DNA of 5,175 bases from Sulfurimonas sp. (GTDB lineage Bacteria; Campylobacterota; Campylobacteria; Campylobacterales; Sulfurimonadaceae). The notes below the pieces were generated by a model, which ran no database searches, was not told the DNA's origin, and worked only from the letters and a program-made list of their open reading frames with translations. Shown one piece after another: positions 1 through 5,175 of this stretch. Made by a program: the position numbers and the translations under genes. Each line of letters starts with the position of its first letter. Position 1 is the stretch's first letter. The stretch covers positions 1-5,175 of the forward strand of contig JALSMC010000011.1 of assembly GCA_026987995.1 (NCBI GenBank), written 5' to 3'.

Positions 1-660
1 GAGCTTTTAAATAGACTCTCAAAAATAGAAGAAGTTGAACGAATCCGTTTTACATCGCCTCACCCTTTTCATATGGATGATGCGTTTATAGAAGAGTTCG
101 CAAGAAATCCAAAAATATGTAAGTCTATGCATATGCCACTTCAAAGTGGAAGTACAAAAATCCTCAAAGCAATGAAACGCGGTTACACAAAAGAGTGGTT
201 TATTAACCGTGTAGAGAAACTTCGAGCTGAGTGTCCTACTGTCAGTATAAGCACAGACATCATTGTTGCGTTTCCTGGTGAGAGTGATGAAGACTTTGCT
301 GATACTGTAGATGTGATGAAAAAAGTGCGTTTCGATCAGATATTTTCTTTTAAGTATTCTCCTCGTCCTCACACTGAAGCAGAAAACTTACCTGAAGTAG
401 ATAGTGAAGTGTCATCAGACAGACTCTCGTATCTGCAAACACTTAACAATGAGATTCATGATGAGATAAACGCGAAGCTTATGGGAAATACTTATAGTGT
501 TTATTTTGAAGAGCTTATCCGTGATGGGTATGTGAGTGGGAGAAGTGATAATAATATTGTTATAAAAGTAAAAGGTTCAGAAGAATTACTTGGAACATTT
601 CAAGATGTAAAAGTTACAACTATTGGTAGGACTATCTTAACAGGCGAGATTTGTGTTTAA
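1..660 (+). CDS. miaB: tRNA-2-methylthio-N6-dimethylallyladenosine synthase MiaB, C-terminal half (5' partial)
   Basis: MiaB is a radical-SAM methylthiotransferase that adds a 2-methylthio group to i6A at position 37 of tRNAs reading UNN codons. The reading frame is open from base 1 and ends in TAA at 658-660, so 219 residues are visible of roughly 430-440 usual for the family. The N-terminal MTTase domain and the CxxxCxxC cluster motif lie upstream of the window. Visible family signatures are IRFTSPHP (residues 15-22), MHMPLQSGS followed by LKAMKRGYT (about 43-63), the radical-SAM barrel segment [15 protein letters not shown] (85-99), [11 protein letters not shown] (115-125), and a C-terminal TRAM RNA-binding domain from about residue 160 to the end. 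An internal ATG at base 73 is not the start, because conserved MiaB sequence continues upstream of it. The stop overlaps the next gene by 8 bp, so the two are probably co-transcribed. Identity is considered secure. Confidence 0.96.
   Translation, partial: ELLNRLSKIEEVERIRFTSPHPFHMDDAFIEEFARNPKICKSMHMPLQSGSTKILKAMKRGYTKEWFINRVEKLRAECPTVSISTDIIVAFPGESDEDFADTVDVMKKVRFDQIFSFKYSPRPHTEAENLPEVDSEVSSDRLSYLQTLNNEIHDEINAKLMGNTYSVYFEELIRDGYVSGRSDNNIVIKVKGSEELLGTFQDVKVTTIGRTILTGEICV
642..648 (+). promoter_or_regulatory. ribosome binding site for the GTG start at 653
   Basis: AGGCGAG lies four bases upstream of GTG at 653, inside the last codons of miaB. It is an imperfect Shine-Dalgarno match. It supports the GTG start over the first in-frame ATG at 686, which would remove 11 residues of the N-terminal hydrophobic helix. 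Confidence 0.45.
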
Positions 661-1276
661 GAAACTAAGTCGTTCATTCGCTCTTATGGTAGTTCCCTTT
701 CTTGGTTCACTTCTTATCAAGTTTTTACACCTTACAAATAAAAATGTTTTTCACGGTCCAGCAGAGTTAAGTGATGAAGCATTTATCTTAGGCTGTTGGC
801 ATAATGACTTGTTAATGCTTCCATACCCTTATCTACAATATAGAAAGGTTTTTCATGTTAAAGCTATGATTTCGAATCATTTCGATGGTGAGCTTATTGC
901 AAGGACGATAAAACACTTTGGTATAGGGCATATCGCAGGTTCTAGTAACAAAAACGCAGCAAGAGTTCTTATTCAAGCGATGAAAAACATCAAAAATGGT
1001 ACTGACATTGCTATAACACCAGATGGTCCTCGTGGTCCTCGACACTCTGTTGCTGATGGCATAATAGTTATAGCTCAAAAAACACAAGCAAAAGTTGTAC
1101 TTGTCTCCATCAAACCATCCAAGTATTGGCAATTAAACTCATGGGATAGGTTTATAATTCCAAAACCTTTTGGAACTATAAACTACTATCTATCTGAAGA
1201 ACTAGATATCGCATCTATGGATAAAGAAGAAGCCCGTATACTTATCGAAAAAGGATTATTAGCACATGAAAACTAG
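653..1276 (+). CDS. DUF374 lysophospholipid acyltransferase family protein
   Basis: This 207-residue protein matches the DUF374 branch of the lysophospholipid acyltransferase (LPLAT) superfamily. An N-terminal hydrophobic helix (about residues 8-27) probably anchors it to the inner membrane. Family signatures follow in order: [13 protein letters not shown] (48-60), [18 protein letters not shown] (73-90), [11 protein letters not shown] (96-106), the hallmark [16 protein letters not shown] (121-136), and [12 protein letters not shown] (163-174) near the end. The classic HX4D acyltransferase motif is not visible in standard spacing. By family inference it transfers an acyl chain to a lipid A-type or lysophospholipid acceptor, but the substrate is not established. 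It starts with GTG inside the miaB stop region and ends 11 bp inside the next gene. From memory, miaB followed by this gene also occurs in Helicobacter, which suggests conserved synteny. Length is normal for the family and no defect is seen. Confidence 0.88.
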   Translation: MFKKLSRSFALMVVPFLGSLLIKFLHLTNKNVFHGPAELSDEAFILGCWHNDLLMLPYPYLQYRKVFHVKAMISNHFDGELIARTIKHFGIGHIAGSSNKNAARVLIQAMKNIKNGTDIAITPDGPRGPRHSVADGIIVIAQKTQAKVVLVSIKPSKYWQLNSWDRFIIPKPFGTINYYLSEELDIASMDKEEARILIEKGLLAHEN

Positions 1277-1721
1277 ATACCTATTCCCCCTGATTGCATT
1301 TACTTTAGTAGCAGTTATGGCACTGTACTTTTTACTTAACCCTTCATATGAAAGATCCATAGAAGCAAAATATCATTATGAAATGGGGGAGTATAAAGAA
1401 GCTTATGAACTAGCTAATGAAGCTTTTAGTATGGATGTATATAACCGCATGGCAGCTACAATTATGGCACAGTCAAAGACTTCTCTCAAATATGTTGACT
1501 ATATTAATCAAGCAAAAGAGTATCTCTCACAAATTAATGAAATTGCTACTCACGATAGTATATCAGATGCCCAGCGAGCAAAAATGAAGCTTATGAGTGA
1601 GATAATGGTTGACTCCTATGTTAAGTTAGCACCTAGTGTCATCACAGACAAAGACTTAGTAAAAGAAGCAAAAAAATACCATGATGATTTTGAGATTCTC
1701 CTTGAAAAAGTTACTCAATAA
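1266..1721 (+). CDS. small membrane-anchored TPR-like protein, function unknown
   Basis: The product is a 151-residue protein that I do not recognise as a named family. Residues 5-24 form one strongly hydrophobic N-terminal segment preceded by basic residues (K2, R4), so a signal anchor with the rest in the periplasm is most likely. No lipobox cysteine is present. Residues 31-64 resemble one tetratricopeptide repeat, with A34, Y36, G41, Y43, A46, A50, A53 and F54 in plausible consensus positions. The remainder is mainly helical and charged. A TPR-like fold suggests a protein-protein interaction role. The ATG at 1266 is preceded by AAGGA at 1251-1255, ten bases upstream, which supports this start. 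It overlaps the acyltransferase gene by 11 bp and the recombinase gene by up to 41 bp, so translation is probably coupled. The gene is believable, but its function cannot be assigned from sequence. Confidence 0.8.
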   Translation: MKTRYLFPLIAFTLVAVMALYFLLNPSYERSIEAKYHYEMGEYKEAYELANEAFSMDVYNRMAATIMAQSKTSLKYVDYINQAKEYLSQINEIATHDSISDAQRAKMKLMSEIMVDSYVKLAPSVITDKDLVKEAKKYHDDFEILLEKVTQ

Positions 1722-2538
1722 AAAAAGAGTTCTATTTTTAGAGTACCTAGAAAATGTAAGAGGCTACTCAGACCTAACTATCAAAAGTTATGATGCTTCT
1801 ATCGTTGAAGCTTTATCTTTAGTTGAAATCTTACATGAAGAGAAAACTGTTGTTCTTAATCTAATGCCGTACCGTATCAAAATAGCTCACTTAAATGCAA
1901 AAACAATAAGTAAAAATTTAAGTGCTATAAGAAGTTTTGTTTTTTACTTAAATGAAAACGGCATGCAAGTTACATTGGAATCTGATGACAGTGTAAAAGT
2001 AGCCAAAACTCTTCCAAAACCCATCGCACACAAATACATACTTCAGGCAATAAATGGAGCGAAACTCAAAGAAAAACTTGTAGTAGTAATGTTGTACACT
2101 TTAGGCTTACGTATATCTGAACTTGCTTCCCTTAAACTTGAAGATATGAGTGAGAGTTGGATTCGTGTTATAGGTAAGGGAAATAAAGAAAGAAATGTGC
2201 CACTTTTAGATTCTACAAAAGAGCTAATTGATGAGTATTTATCATCTTTTGTTACAAAAAAATTCCTTTTTGAGAAAAATGGCGAAAAATTAAGCGAAAA
2301 TAGTCTAAGATATATCGTTAACAAAGTCTTTAGAGATGTTTCACTCAAAGTAACACCTCACCAACTTCGACACTCGTATGCGACTTCACTTTTAAATGGA
2401 GGTGCTCCAATTGTCGATGTGAGTGAATTACTTGGGCATTCATCTATGGCTACAACACAAATATATACTAAATTAGGCAGTGCATTGAAACAACAAAACT
2501 ATAACAAAGCACATCCACTTTGCGGAGTGGATGAGTAG
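1681..2538 (+). CDS. Xer-like tyrosine recombinase
   Basis: This is a 285-residue site-specific tyrosine recombinase of the XerC/XerD/phage-integrase type. The N-terminal SAM-like DNA-binding domain is seen in FLEYLENVRGYSDLTIKSY (19-37) and ISKNLSAIRSFVFYL (76-90). The catalytic domain follows with the full active-site set: R144 in LGLRISELASL, K166 in GKGNKERNVPL, H227 and R230 in HQLRHSYATSLL, H253 in LGHSSMATTQ, and the nucleophile Y262 in IYTKL. Nothing essential is missing, so it should be active. It may be a chromosome-dimer resolvase or a second recombinase. Campylobacterota use a single XerH acting at difH, but the characterised Helicobacter and Campylobacter XerH proteins are longer (about 350-360 residues), so I give no symbol. 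The start is uncertain. ATG at 1681 or 1684 lacks a clear ribosome site, and TTG at 1702 would give 278 residues beginning MKKLLNKKR with GAG five to ten bases upstream. No flanking repeats or att sites suggest recent mobility. Confidence 0.92.
   Translation: MMILRFSLKKLLNKKRVLFLEYLENVRGYSDLTIKSYDASIVEALSLVEILHEEKTVVLNLMPYRIKIAHLNAKTISKNLSAIRSFVFYLNENGMQVTLESDDSVKVAKTLPKPIAHKYILQAINGAKLKEKLVVVMLYTLGLRISELASLKLEDMSESWIRVIGKGNKERNVPLLDSTKELIDEYLSSFVTKKFLFEKNGEKLSENSLRYIVNKVFRDVSLKVTPHQLRHSYATSLLNGGAPIVDVSELLGHSSMATTQIYTKLGSALKQQNYNKAHPLCGVDE
2524..2527 (+). promoter_or_regulatory. ribosome binding site for the GTG start at 2538
   Basis: GGAG sits ten bases upstream of GTG at 2538, inside the last codons of the recombinase. 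With the stop and start sharing one base (TAGTG), re-initiation by terminating ribosomes is likely. The next in-frame ATG is 53 codons later and would delete the first predicted strands, so GTG is preferred. Confidence 0.5.
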
Positions 2539-3563
2539 TGTTAGATACGTTCTTAGAAGCTTTATACAATAAAGTTTTTGTCAATATCGTTGTTAAACGT
2601 GCATCTACTGATGTATATATAGAAGTATGCTCAAAAAAAGGTGTCGTTGATCATGCAAAAGAGAGCTTTGAAACAACCCAGCTTAGCAATGAGTTGATGG
2701 AGTTTATAAACTCTTATACAAAAGAGTCTCCATTCTTTTACATCTCTTTTTTAGATAGCTCCGTTGAACAGGGTGCTTTACCAACTTGTGAGAAAAATAG
2801 ACTTGATTTTTATGAAGATATAAGTGCCTCAGAATATAAGTGTCATGATAAAAAATGGACATACTACACCGCCAAATCAGAACTCTATGCAATAGAAAAA
2901 AAGTATGCAAATATAGGTATAGATTTTATGTTTTCTCCTTACTCTCTTATTAGTCAATTTTTTAAAGACAAAATATCTAGCAACTTAGCAATGTACATTT
3001 TACTACAAGATAGTTTTATAACTTTAGCCATTTTTGATCAGGGCTCTTTACTGTATGGAGAGCATTTAGATATGGAAACTACAAGTGAAGTTGAAGATGA
3101 AATCCTTGCTTCCATAGATATTGAAGAAGATATAGATTTAGAGATAGAACAGAGTATTAACCTTGAAGATGTTGATATGGATGATGCTATTGAAGACTTA
3201 GATGATTTTGGTGACATTGAAGACTTAGATACTATAGCAGATATAGATGAGTTTTCCCAAGATAAAGATTTAGAAGAAGAGCTCACTGATGTTGTCGAAG
3301 AGTTAGAAGAAGAGAAAAATGAGGGTAGTTTTAATGAAGACTATCAACGTTTTTCACTGATTCAAACCTCTTTAAGCCATTTTTACAATAATGAAAAATA
3401 TGAGAGCACATTTATTGAAACAGTTTATATTGCTGATGCTATTGGTGTAAGTAGTGACTTAAAGCATTACCTTGAAGAAGAGATGTTTTTAAATGTGTAC
3501 CTTCGACGTATGGATATAGCGATGGAAGTATGTGAACTAGCTAAAGAAGAGTTAAGCCTATGA
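2538..3563 (+). CDS. PilM-like cytoplasmic protein with acidic insert (hypothetical)
   Basis: The protein has 341 residues, no signal peptide and no membrane segment, so it is predicted to be cytoplasmic. Three regions are visible. Residues 1-178 look like an alternating strand/helix domain. Stretches such as FFYISFLDSSVEQGALP (66-82), SPYSLISQFFKD (133-144) and the strands around MYILLQDSFITLAIFDQGSLLYGEHL (152-177) recall the PilM/GspL actin-like fold. Residues 180-263 are extremely acidic (40 Asp/Glu in 84, only two Lys) with degenerate I-E-D-L-D units. Residues 264-341 form a helical C-terminal domain. The PilM-like call rests on weak pattern similarity plus context: the next two genes look like PilN and PilO in the canonical order. 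Typical PilM is about 350 residues of actin fold, so here only about half of it could be present, and I see no nucleotide-binding motifs. It might instead be a Campylobacterota-specific transformation or secretion protein. It starts with GTG one base inside the recombinase stop and ends in an ATGA overlap. Confidence 0.62.
   Translation: MLDTFLEALYNKVFVNIVVKRASTDVYIEVCSKKGVVDHAKESFETTQLSNELMEFINSYTKESPFFYISFLDSSVEQGALPTCEKNRLDFYEDISASEYKCHDKKWTYYTAKSELYAIEKKYANIGIDFMFSPYSLISQFFKDKISSNLAMYILLQDSFITLAIFDQGSLLYGEHLDMETTSEVEDEILASIDIEEDIDLEIEQSINLEDVDMDDAIEDLDDFGDIEDLDTIADIDEFSQDKDLEEELTDVVEELEEEKNEGSFNEDYQRFSLIQTSLSHFYNNEKYESTFIETVYIADAIGVSSDLKHYLEEEMFLNVYLRRMDIAMEVCELAKEELSL
3072..3326 (+). other. 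acidic low-complexity region of the PilM-like protein
   Basis: Codons 179-263 of the PilM-like gene encode 40 acidic residues among residues 180-263, alternating with Ile/Leu/Val and nearly lacking basic residues. The pattern of paired acids with single aliphatic residues resembles an acidic interaction segment or a flexible linker between the N-terminal domain and the helical C-terminal domain. It is one continuous in-frame stretch, not a frameshift artefact. Confidence 0.85.
3189..3230 (+). repeat. in-frame 15-bp direct repeat, 27-bp period
   Basis: The 15-mer ATTGAAGACTTAGAT occurs exactly at 3189-3203 and again at 3216-3230, both in codon register and both encoding IEDLD (residues 218-222 and 227-231). 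The nine-codon spacing suggests the acidic segment grew by internal duplication. A shorter related word, GATATAGAT (encoding DID), recurs at 3129-3137 and 3240-3248. Confidence 0.8.
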
Positions 3564-4084
3564 TACATAGTTATATAAGACCAAGAAAAAAGACTCTGTT
3601 TACTCAAGAAATACAGCTATTACTGAGTTTTTTTAGTATCACACTTATAATGCTCTTTTTCACATATACTTTTTTACTCTATAAAAATTATGTTTTTATA
3701 GAAGAGAAAAATACTAAAGTTCTTGCAAAAACAAACCTAGAAAAATCATTTGTGAAAATGAAAGCACAAATTCATTACATTGAGCAACAAGAATATTTAA
3801 GTGAGAAAATATATACAAAAAACAGAGTTTTAAAGGATTCTATTAGCAATCTGTTTGACCTAGTTCCATCACGAATCACTCTTTCAGAAGCTAAACTGCT
3901 TGAAAATGGTCTTATTCTCTATGGTGTTACGCCAAATAAAGATATATATAACTTTATGCTTCAAGCACCTTTGCGTTCTATCTTTCACAGAACATATAGT
4001 AGTTTTTATCCTGCACAAAATGGTTGGTTACATTTTGTCTCGACAAACTATATAGATGAGATGGAGATTAGTGATGAAAAATAG
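3560..4084 (+). CDS. PilN-like inner-membrane platform protein
   Basis: This 174-residue bitopic membrane protein has a short basic cytoplasmic tail (RPRKK, residues 7-11). One hydrophobic transmembrane helix follows at about 18-41, then a charged helical, coiled-coil-like stalk at about 47-95 and a small C-terminal domain. The C-terminal segment LFDLVPSRITLSEAKLLENG (98-117), continued by LILYGVTPNKDIYNFMLQAP, has the pattern typical of PilN: a 'LVP..ITL' entry, then a hydrophobic strand ending in Gly, then a helix. PilN proteins link cytoplasmic PilM to periplasmic PilO in type IV pilus systems and correspond to part of GspL in type II secretion. The cytoplasmic tail lacks the usual INLLP motif that inserts into PilM, so any contact with its partner must differ. 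The ATG at 3560 overlaps the previous stop as ATGA, with AAGAAGAG at about 3544-3551 serving as ribosome site. It overlaps the next gene by 11 bp. The structural class is clear, but the machine it serves is inferred. Confidence 0.7.
   Translation: MIHSYIRPRKKTLFTQEIQLLLSFFSITLIMLFFTYTFLLYKNYVFIEEKNTKVLAKTNLEKSFVKMKAQIHYIEQQEYLSEKIYTKNRVLKDSISNLFDLVPSRITLSEAKLLENGLILYGVTPNKDIYNFMLQAPLRSIFHRTYSSFYPAQNGWLHFVSTNYIDEMEISDEK
4063..4067 (+). promoter_or_regulatory. ribosome binding site deciding the start at 4074
   Basis: GGAGA ends six bases before ATG at 4074, which is near-ideal Shine-Dalgarno spacing. The upstream in-frame ATG at 4056 has no such site and would place extra residues (MRWRLV) before the same membrane helix, so 4074 is preferred. 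Confidence 0.65.
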
Positions 4085-4631
4085 TATATCTCGTCAGCAT
4101 ATTTACTTAATATTTGCCTCACTATTCTTACTGCTTTTTGTGCTTATTTTTGCCTTTGGAGTACTTATACCTGAAGGTAAAGAGTATAGAATAAAACGTA
4201 TTGATTTAAAAAAGATGAGCAAAGAATTGTATGAGTATCAAAATTTTCATAATGAAACTTTAGATACTCTCAAAACATTACAAGGCAAAGACAGAAGGAT
4301 TATTACTGCGTTTGACACAACTTTTAGTCCTTACCGTTTTGAAAAACAAAATAAAGGACACTTTTCTCAGTTAAGTGTCTCTGCCTTGGAACTTGCAGGT
4401 ATTGAAGGTGACTTCGCTGTGTATGAAGTAAACACAACTTCACAGATAAGTTCTCCTGCTAGTTTTTATAACTTTTTAGATTCAGTGAACAAAAGTGACT
4501 GGATCATCGCTATCAACTTCCCCATCAACTTTAAACGCGATGGTGAACTCATAATGTCTTCGTTTACTATGAAAGTTTATGCTAACAATAAAGATAAAAA
4601 CTCAAGTGCTTCGGTATCAGAGGCTAAGTAA
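4074..4631 (+). CDS. PilO-like inner-membrane platform protein
   Basis: The product is a 185-residue bitopic membrane protein. A short N-terminal tail (MKNSISRQH) is followed by one transmembrane helix at about 10-32, a charged helical stalk at about 35-75, and a periplasmic domain. The end of that domain, FYNFLDSVNKSDWIIAINFP (131-150), continued by a strand through SSFTMKVYA (162-170), has the layout of PilO and GspM: a helix, then 'W-I-I' and a strand, then a final 'SF..KVY' strand. PilO pairs with PilN in the periplasm to align the pilus or secretion machine. The last 15 residues (NNKDKNSSASVSEAK) are polar and probably disordered. It follows the PilN-like gene with an 11-bp overlap, as expected for partners made together. 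A longer form from ATG 4056 would have 191 residues. Its 3' end overlaps convergent tilS by 55 bp. Similarity is structural in pattern, so the assignment depends partly on the gene order. Confidence 0.66.
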   Translation: MKNSISRQHIYLIFASLFLLLFVLIFAFGVLIPEGKEYRIKRIDLKKMSKELYEYQNFHNETLDTLKTLQGKDRRIITAFDTTFSPYRFEKQNKGHFSQLSVSALELAGIEGDFAVYEVNTTSQISSPASFYNFLDSVNKSDWIIAINFPINFKRDGELIMSSFTMKVYANNKDKNSSASVSEAK

Positions 4632-5175
4632 GCTCTGAGCTTAGGCTCTACTTTTAGTAAACGCAACTTCTCTTTTATCTTTTTATCTATACTTTGAGCT
4701 TTAAAATAGGGTGTAATACAGACATAAGCACCTGTCTGGCTTACTGCAAACTTTCTACTTATTATCACAGTTTTTTTTATTTTGAGCAGTGCTTTTTCTT
4801 CTGCTGTTATAAGTTTTCCTATGGACTTGAAGTATCTGTCTATGGTAACTATATCGCTGCGTTTAGAGTGACTTGATTTGAAATAGATAAGTTCATTGCA
4901 TTGTTGTAGTTCTATGTCTAAGACTAACTCTTTTACATCTTCATCTAGGTACTCAAAGCTTTTTTTTATGCCAGATAAATATTTTTCTAACAATGGTTTT
5001 GAGTAATTATGTCGAAACTCATTGCGTTTATACTTCTCATCACTATTACTAGCATCAAGAAAGTATTTGAAGTCATTTTTTATGAGGTACTCTTGAAGTT
5101 CTTGTTTATCAAGATGCAAAAGAGGACGAATAAGAGTGTAGTCCTTGCGTTTATCAACTGCCTGCATACCTGCCA
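4577..5175 (-). CDS. tilS: tRNA(Ile)-lysidine synthetase TilS, C-terminal part (5' partial)
   Basis: TilS uses ATP to attach lysine to C34 of tRNA-Ile(CAU), changing both its codon reading and its charging, and it is normally essential. The frame is open through the right edge. Ala-Gly codons precede the methionine at 5167 and match the conserved AGMQAV segment, so 5167 is not the start. The ATP-binding PP-loop (SGGxDS) lies outside the window. Visible signatures are MQAVDKRKDYTLIRPLLHLDK, the helix QELQEYLIKNDFKYFLDASN, and the DEKYKRNEFRHNYSKPLL motif that closes the catalytic N-terminal domain (with the conserved R-N...R pattern). After that comes a poorly conserved helical C-terminal region ending LEFLSLLLA. 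About 198 residues are present of an expected 320-340 for this phylum, whose TilS proteins are shorter than the E. coli enzyme. The stop lies 55 bp inside the PilO-like gene. Identity is secure from the motif block. Confidence 0.93.
   Translation of the reverse strand, partial: AGMQAVDKRKDYTLIRPLLHLDKQELQEYLIKNDFKYFLDASNSDEKYKRNEFRHNYSKPLLEKYLSGIKKSFEYLDEDVKELVLDIELQQCNELIYFKSSHSKRSDIVTIDRYFKSIGKLITAEEKALLKIKKTVIISRKFAVSQTGAYVCITPYFKAQSIDKKIKEKLRLLKVEPKLRAYLASDTEALEFLSLLLA

Noticed and set aside
19..372. Open frame on the - strand within miaB
   Set aside because: It is antisense to highly conserved MiaB sequence and has no coding signature of its own.
1719..1726. Run of seven A at the end of the TPR-like gene as a programmed frameshift into the recombinase
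   Set aside because: The A run (1720-1726) begins inside the stop codon and continues after it, and the required frame change is not a simple -1 slip, so fusion of the two products is not supported.
2043..2348. Open frame on the - strand within the recombinase gene
   Set aside because: It lies wholly antisense to the conserved catalytic domain of the recombinase, and its translation shows no recognisable family.
1681..2538. Mobile element or genomic island boundary around the recombinase
   Set aside because: No inverted or direct repeats, tRNA gene, or composition shift are seen at its edges, and it is tightly overlapped with both neighbours.
3038..3286. Open frame on the - strand encoding a serine-rich 82-residue protein
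   Set aside because: It is the antisense of the acidic GAA/GAT-rich segment of the PilM-like gene; the Ser bias is a simple consequence of reading those codons in reverse, and no ribosome site or family match is seen.
4694..4876. Short + strand frame rich in Cys, Tyr and Phe
   Set aside because: It is antisense to the tilS C-terminal region; its composition reflects reverse reading of Lys- and Glu-rich codons.
4771..4967. Two 8-base T runs (4771-4778 and 4960-4967), A runs in tilS, as possible phase-variation tracts
   Set aside because: Eight-base A/T runs are common by chance in AT-rich Campylobacterota genes, where phase variation mostly uses poly-G/C tracts. The frame of an essential gene is intact.
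1..5175. tRNA, rRNA, riboswitch or CRISPR elements
   Set aside because: All bases are accounted for by protein genes; I saw no cloverleaf, regularly spaced repeats or leader structures.

Overview
The window is AT-rich (GC about one third, judged by eye) and almost certainly from a Campylobacterota (Epsilonproteobacteria) chromosome, probably close to Sulfurimonas. The evidence is the strong resemblance of the MiaB, DUF374 and TilS reading frames to that group, the codon use, and the tightly overlapping genes. The genus is an inference from the protein sequences and was not tested by a search.

Layout: seven genes run on the + strand from the left edge to base 4631. In order they are the 3' half of miaB (tRNA ms2i6A37 methylthiotransferase), a DUF374 lysophospholipid acyltransferase-like gene, a small membrane-anchored TPR-like gene, a Xer-type tyrosine recombinase, and three genes that look like a divergent PilM/PilN/PilO set. 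That set is the inner-membrane platform of type IV pilus, type II secretion or DNA-uptake machines. One gene on the - strand, the 3' part of tilS (tRNA-Ile lysidine synthetase), converges on the last of these and enters from the right edge.

Every neighbouring pair of genes overlaps: by 8, 11, 41 (or 20), 1, 4 and 11 bp on the + strand, and by 55 bp tail-to-tail with tilS. No base of the window is non-coding, so there is no room for an ordinary intergenic promoter or terminator. The + strand genes therefore look like one translationally coupled operon whose promoter lies upstream of the window.

Functionally the window mixes housekeeping tRNA modification at both ends (miaB, tilS), an envelope lipid enzyme, a DNA recombinase and an envelope-spanning assembly platform. 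The platform is the least described part. The first protein is cytoplasmic and carries a very acidic insert. The second and third each have one N-terminal membrane segment, a helical stalk and a small C-terminal periplasmic domain. No secretin, ATPase or pilin gene is present here, so the rest of the machine must lie elsewhere if this assignment is right.
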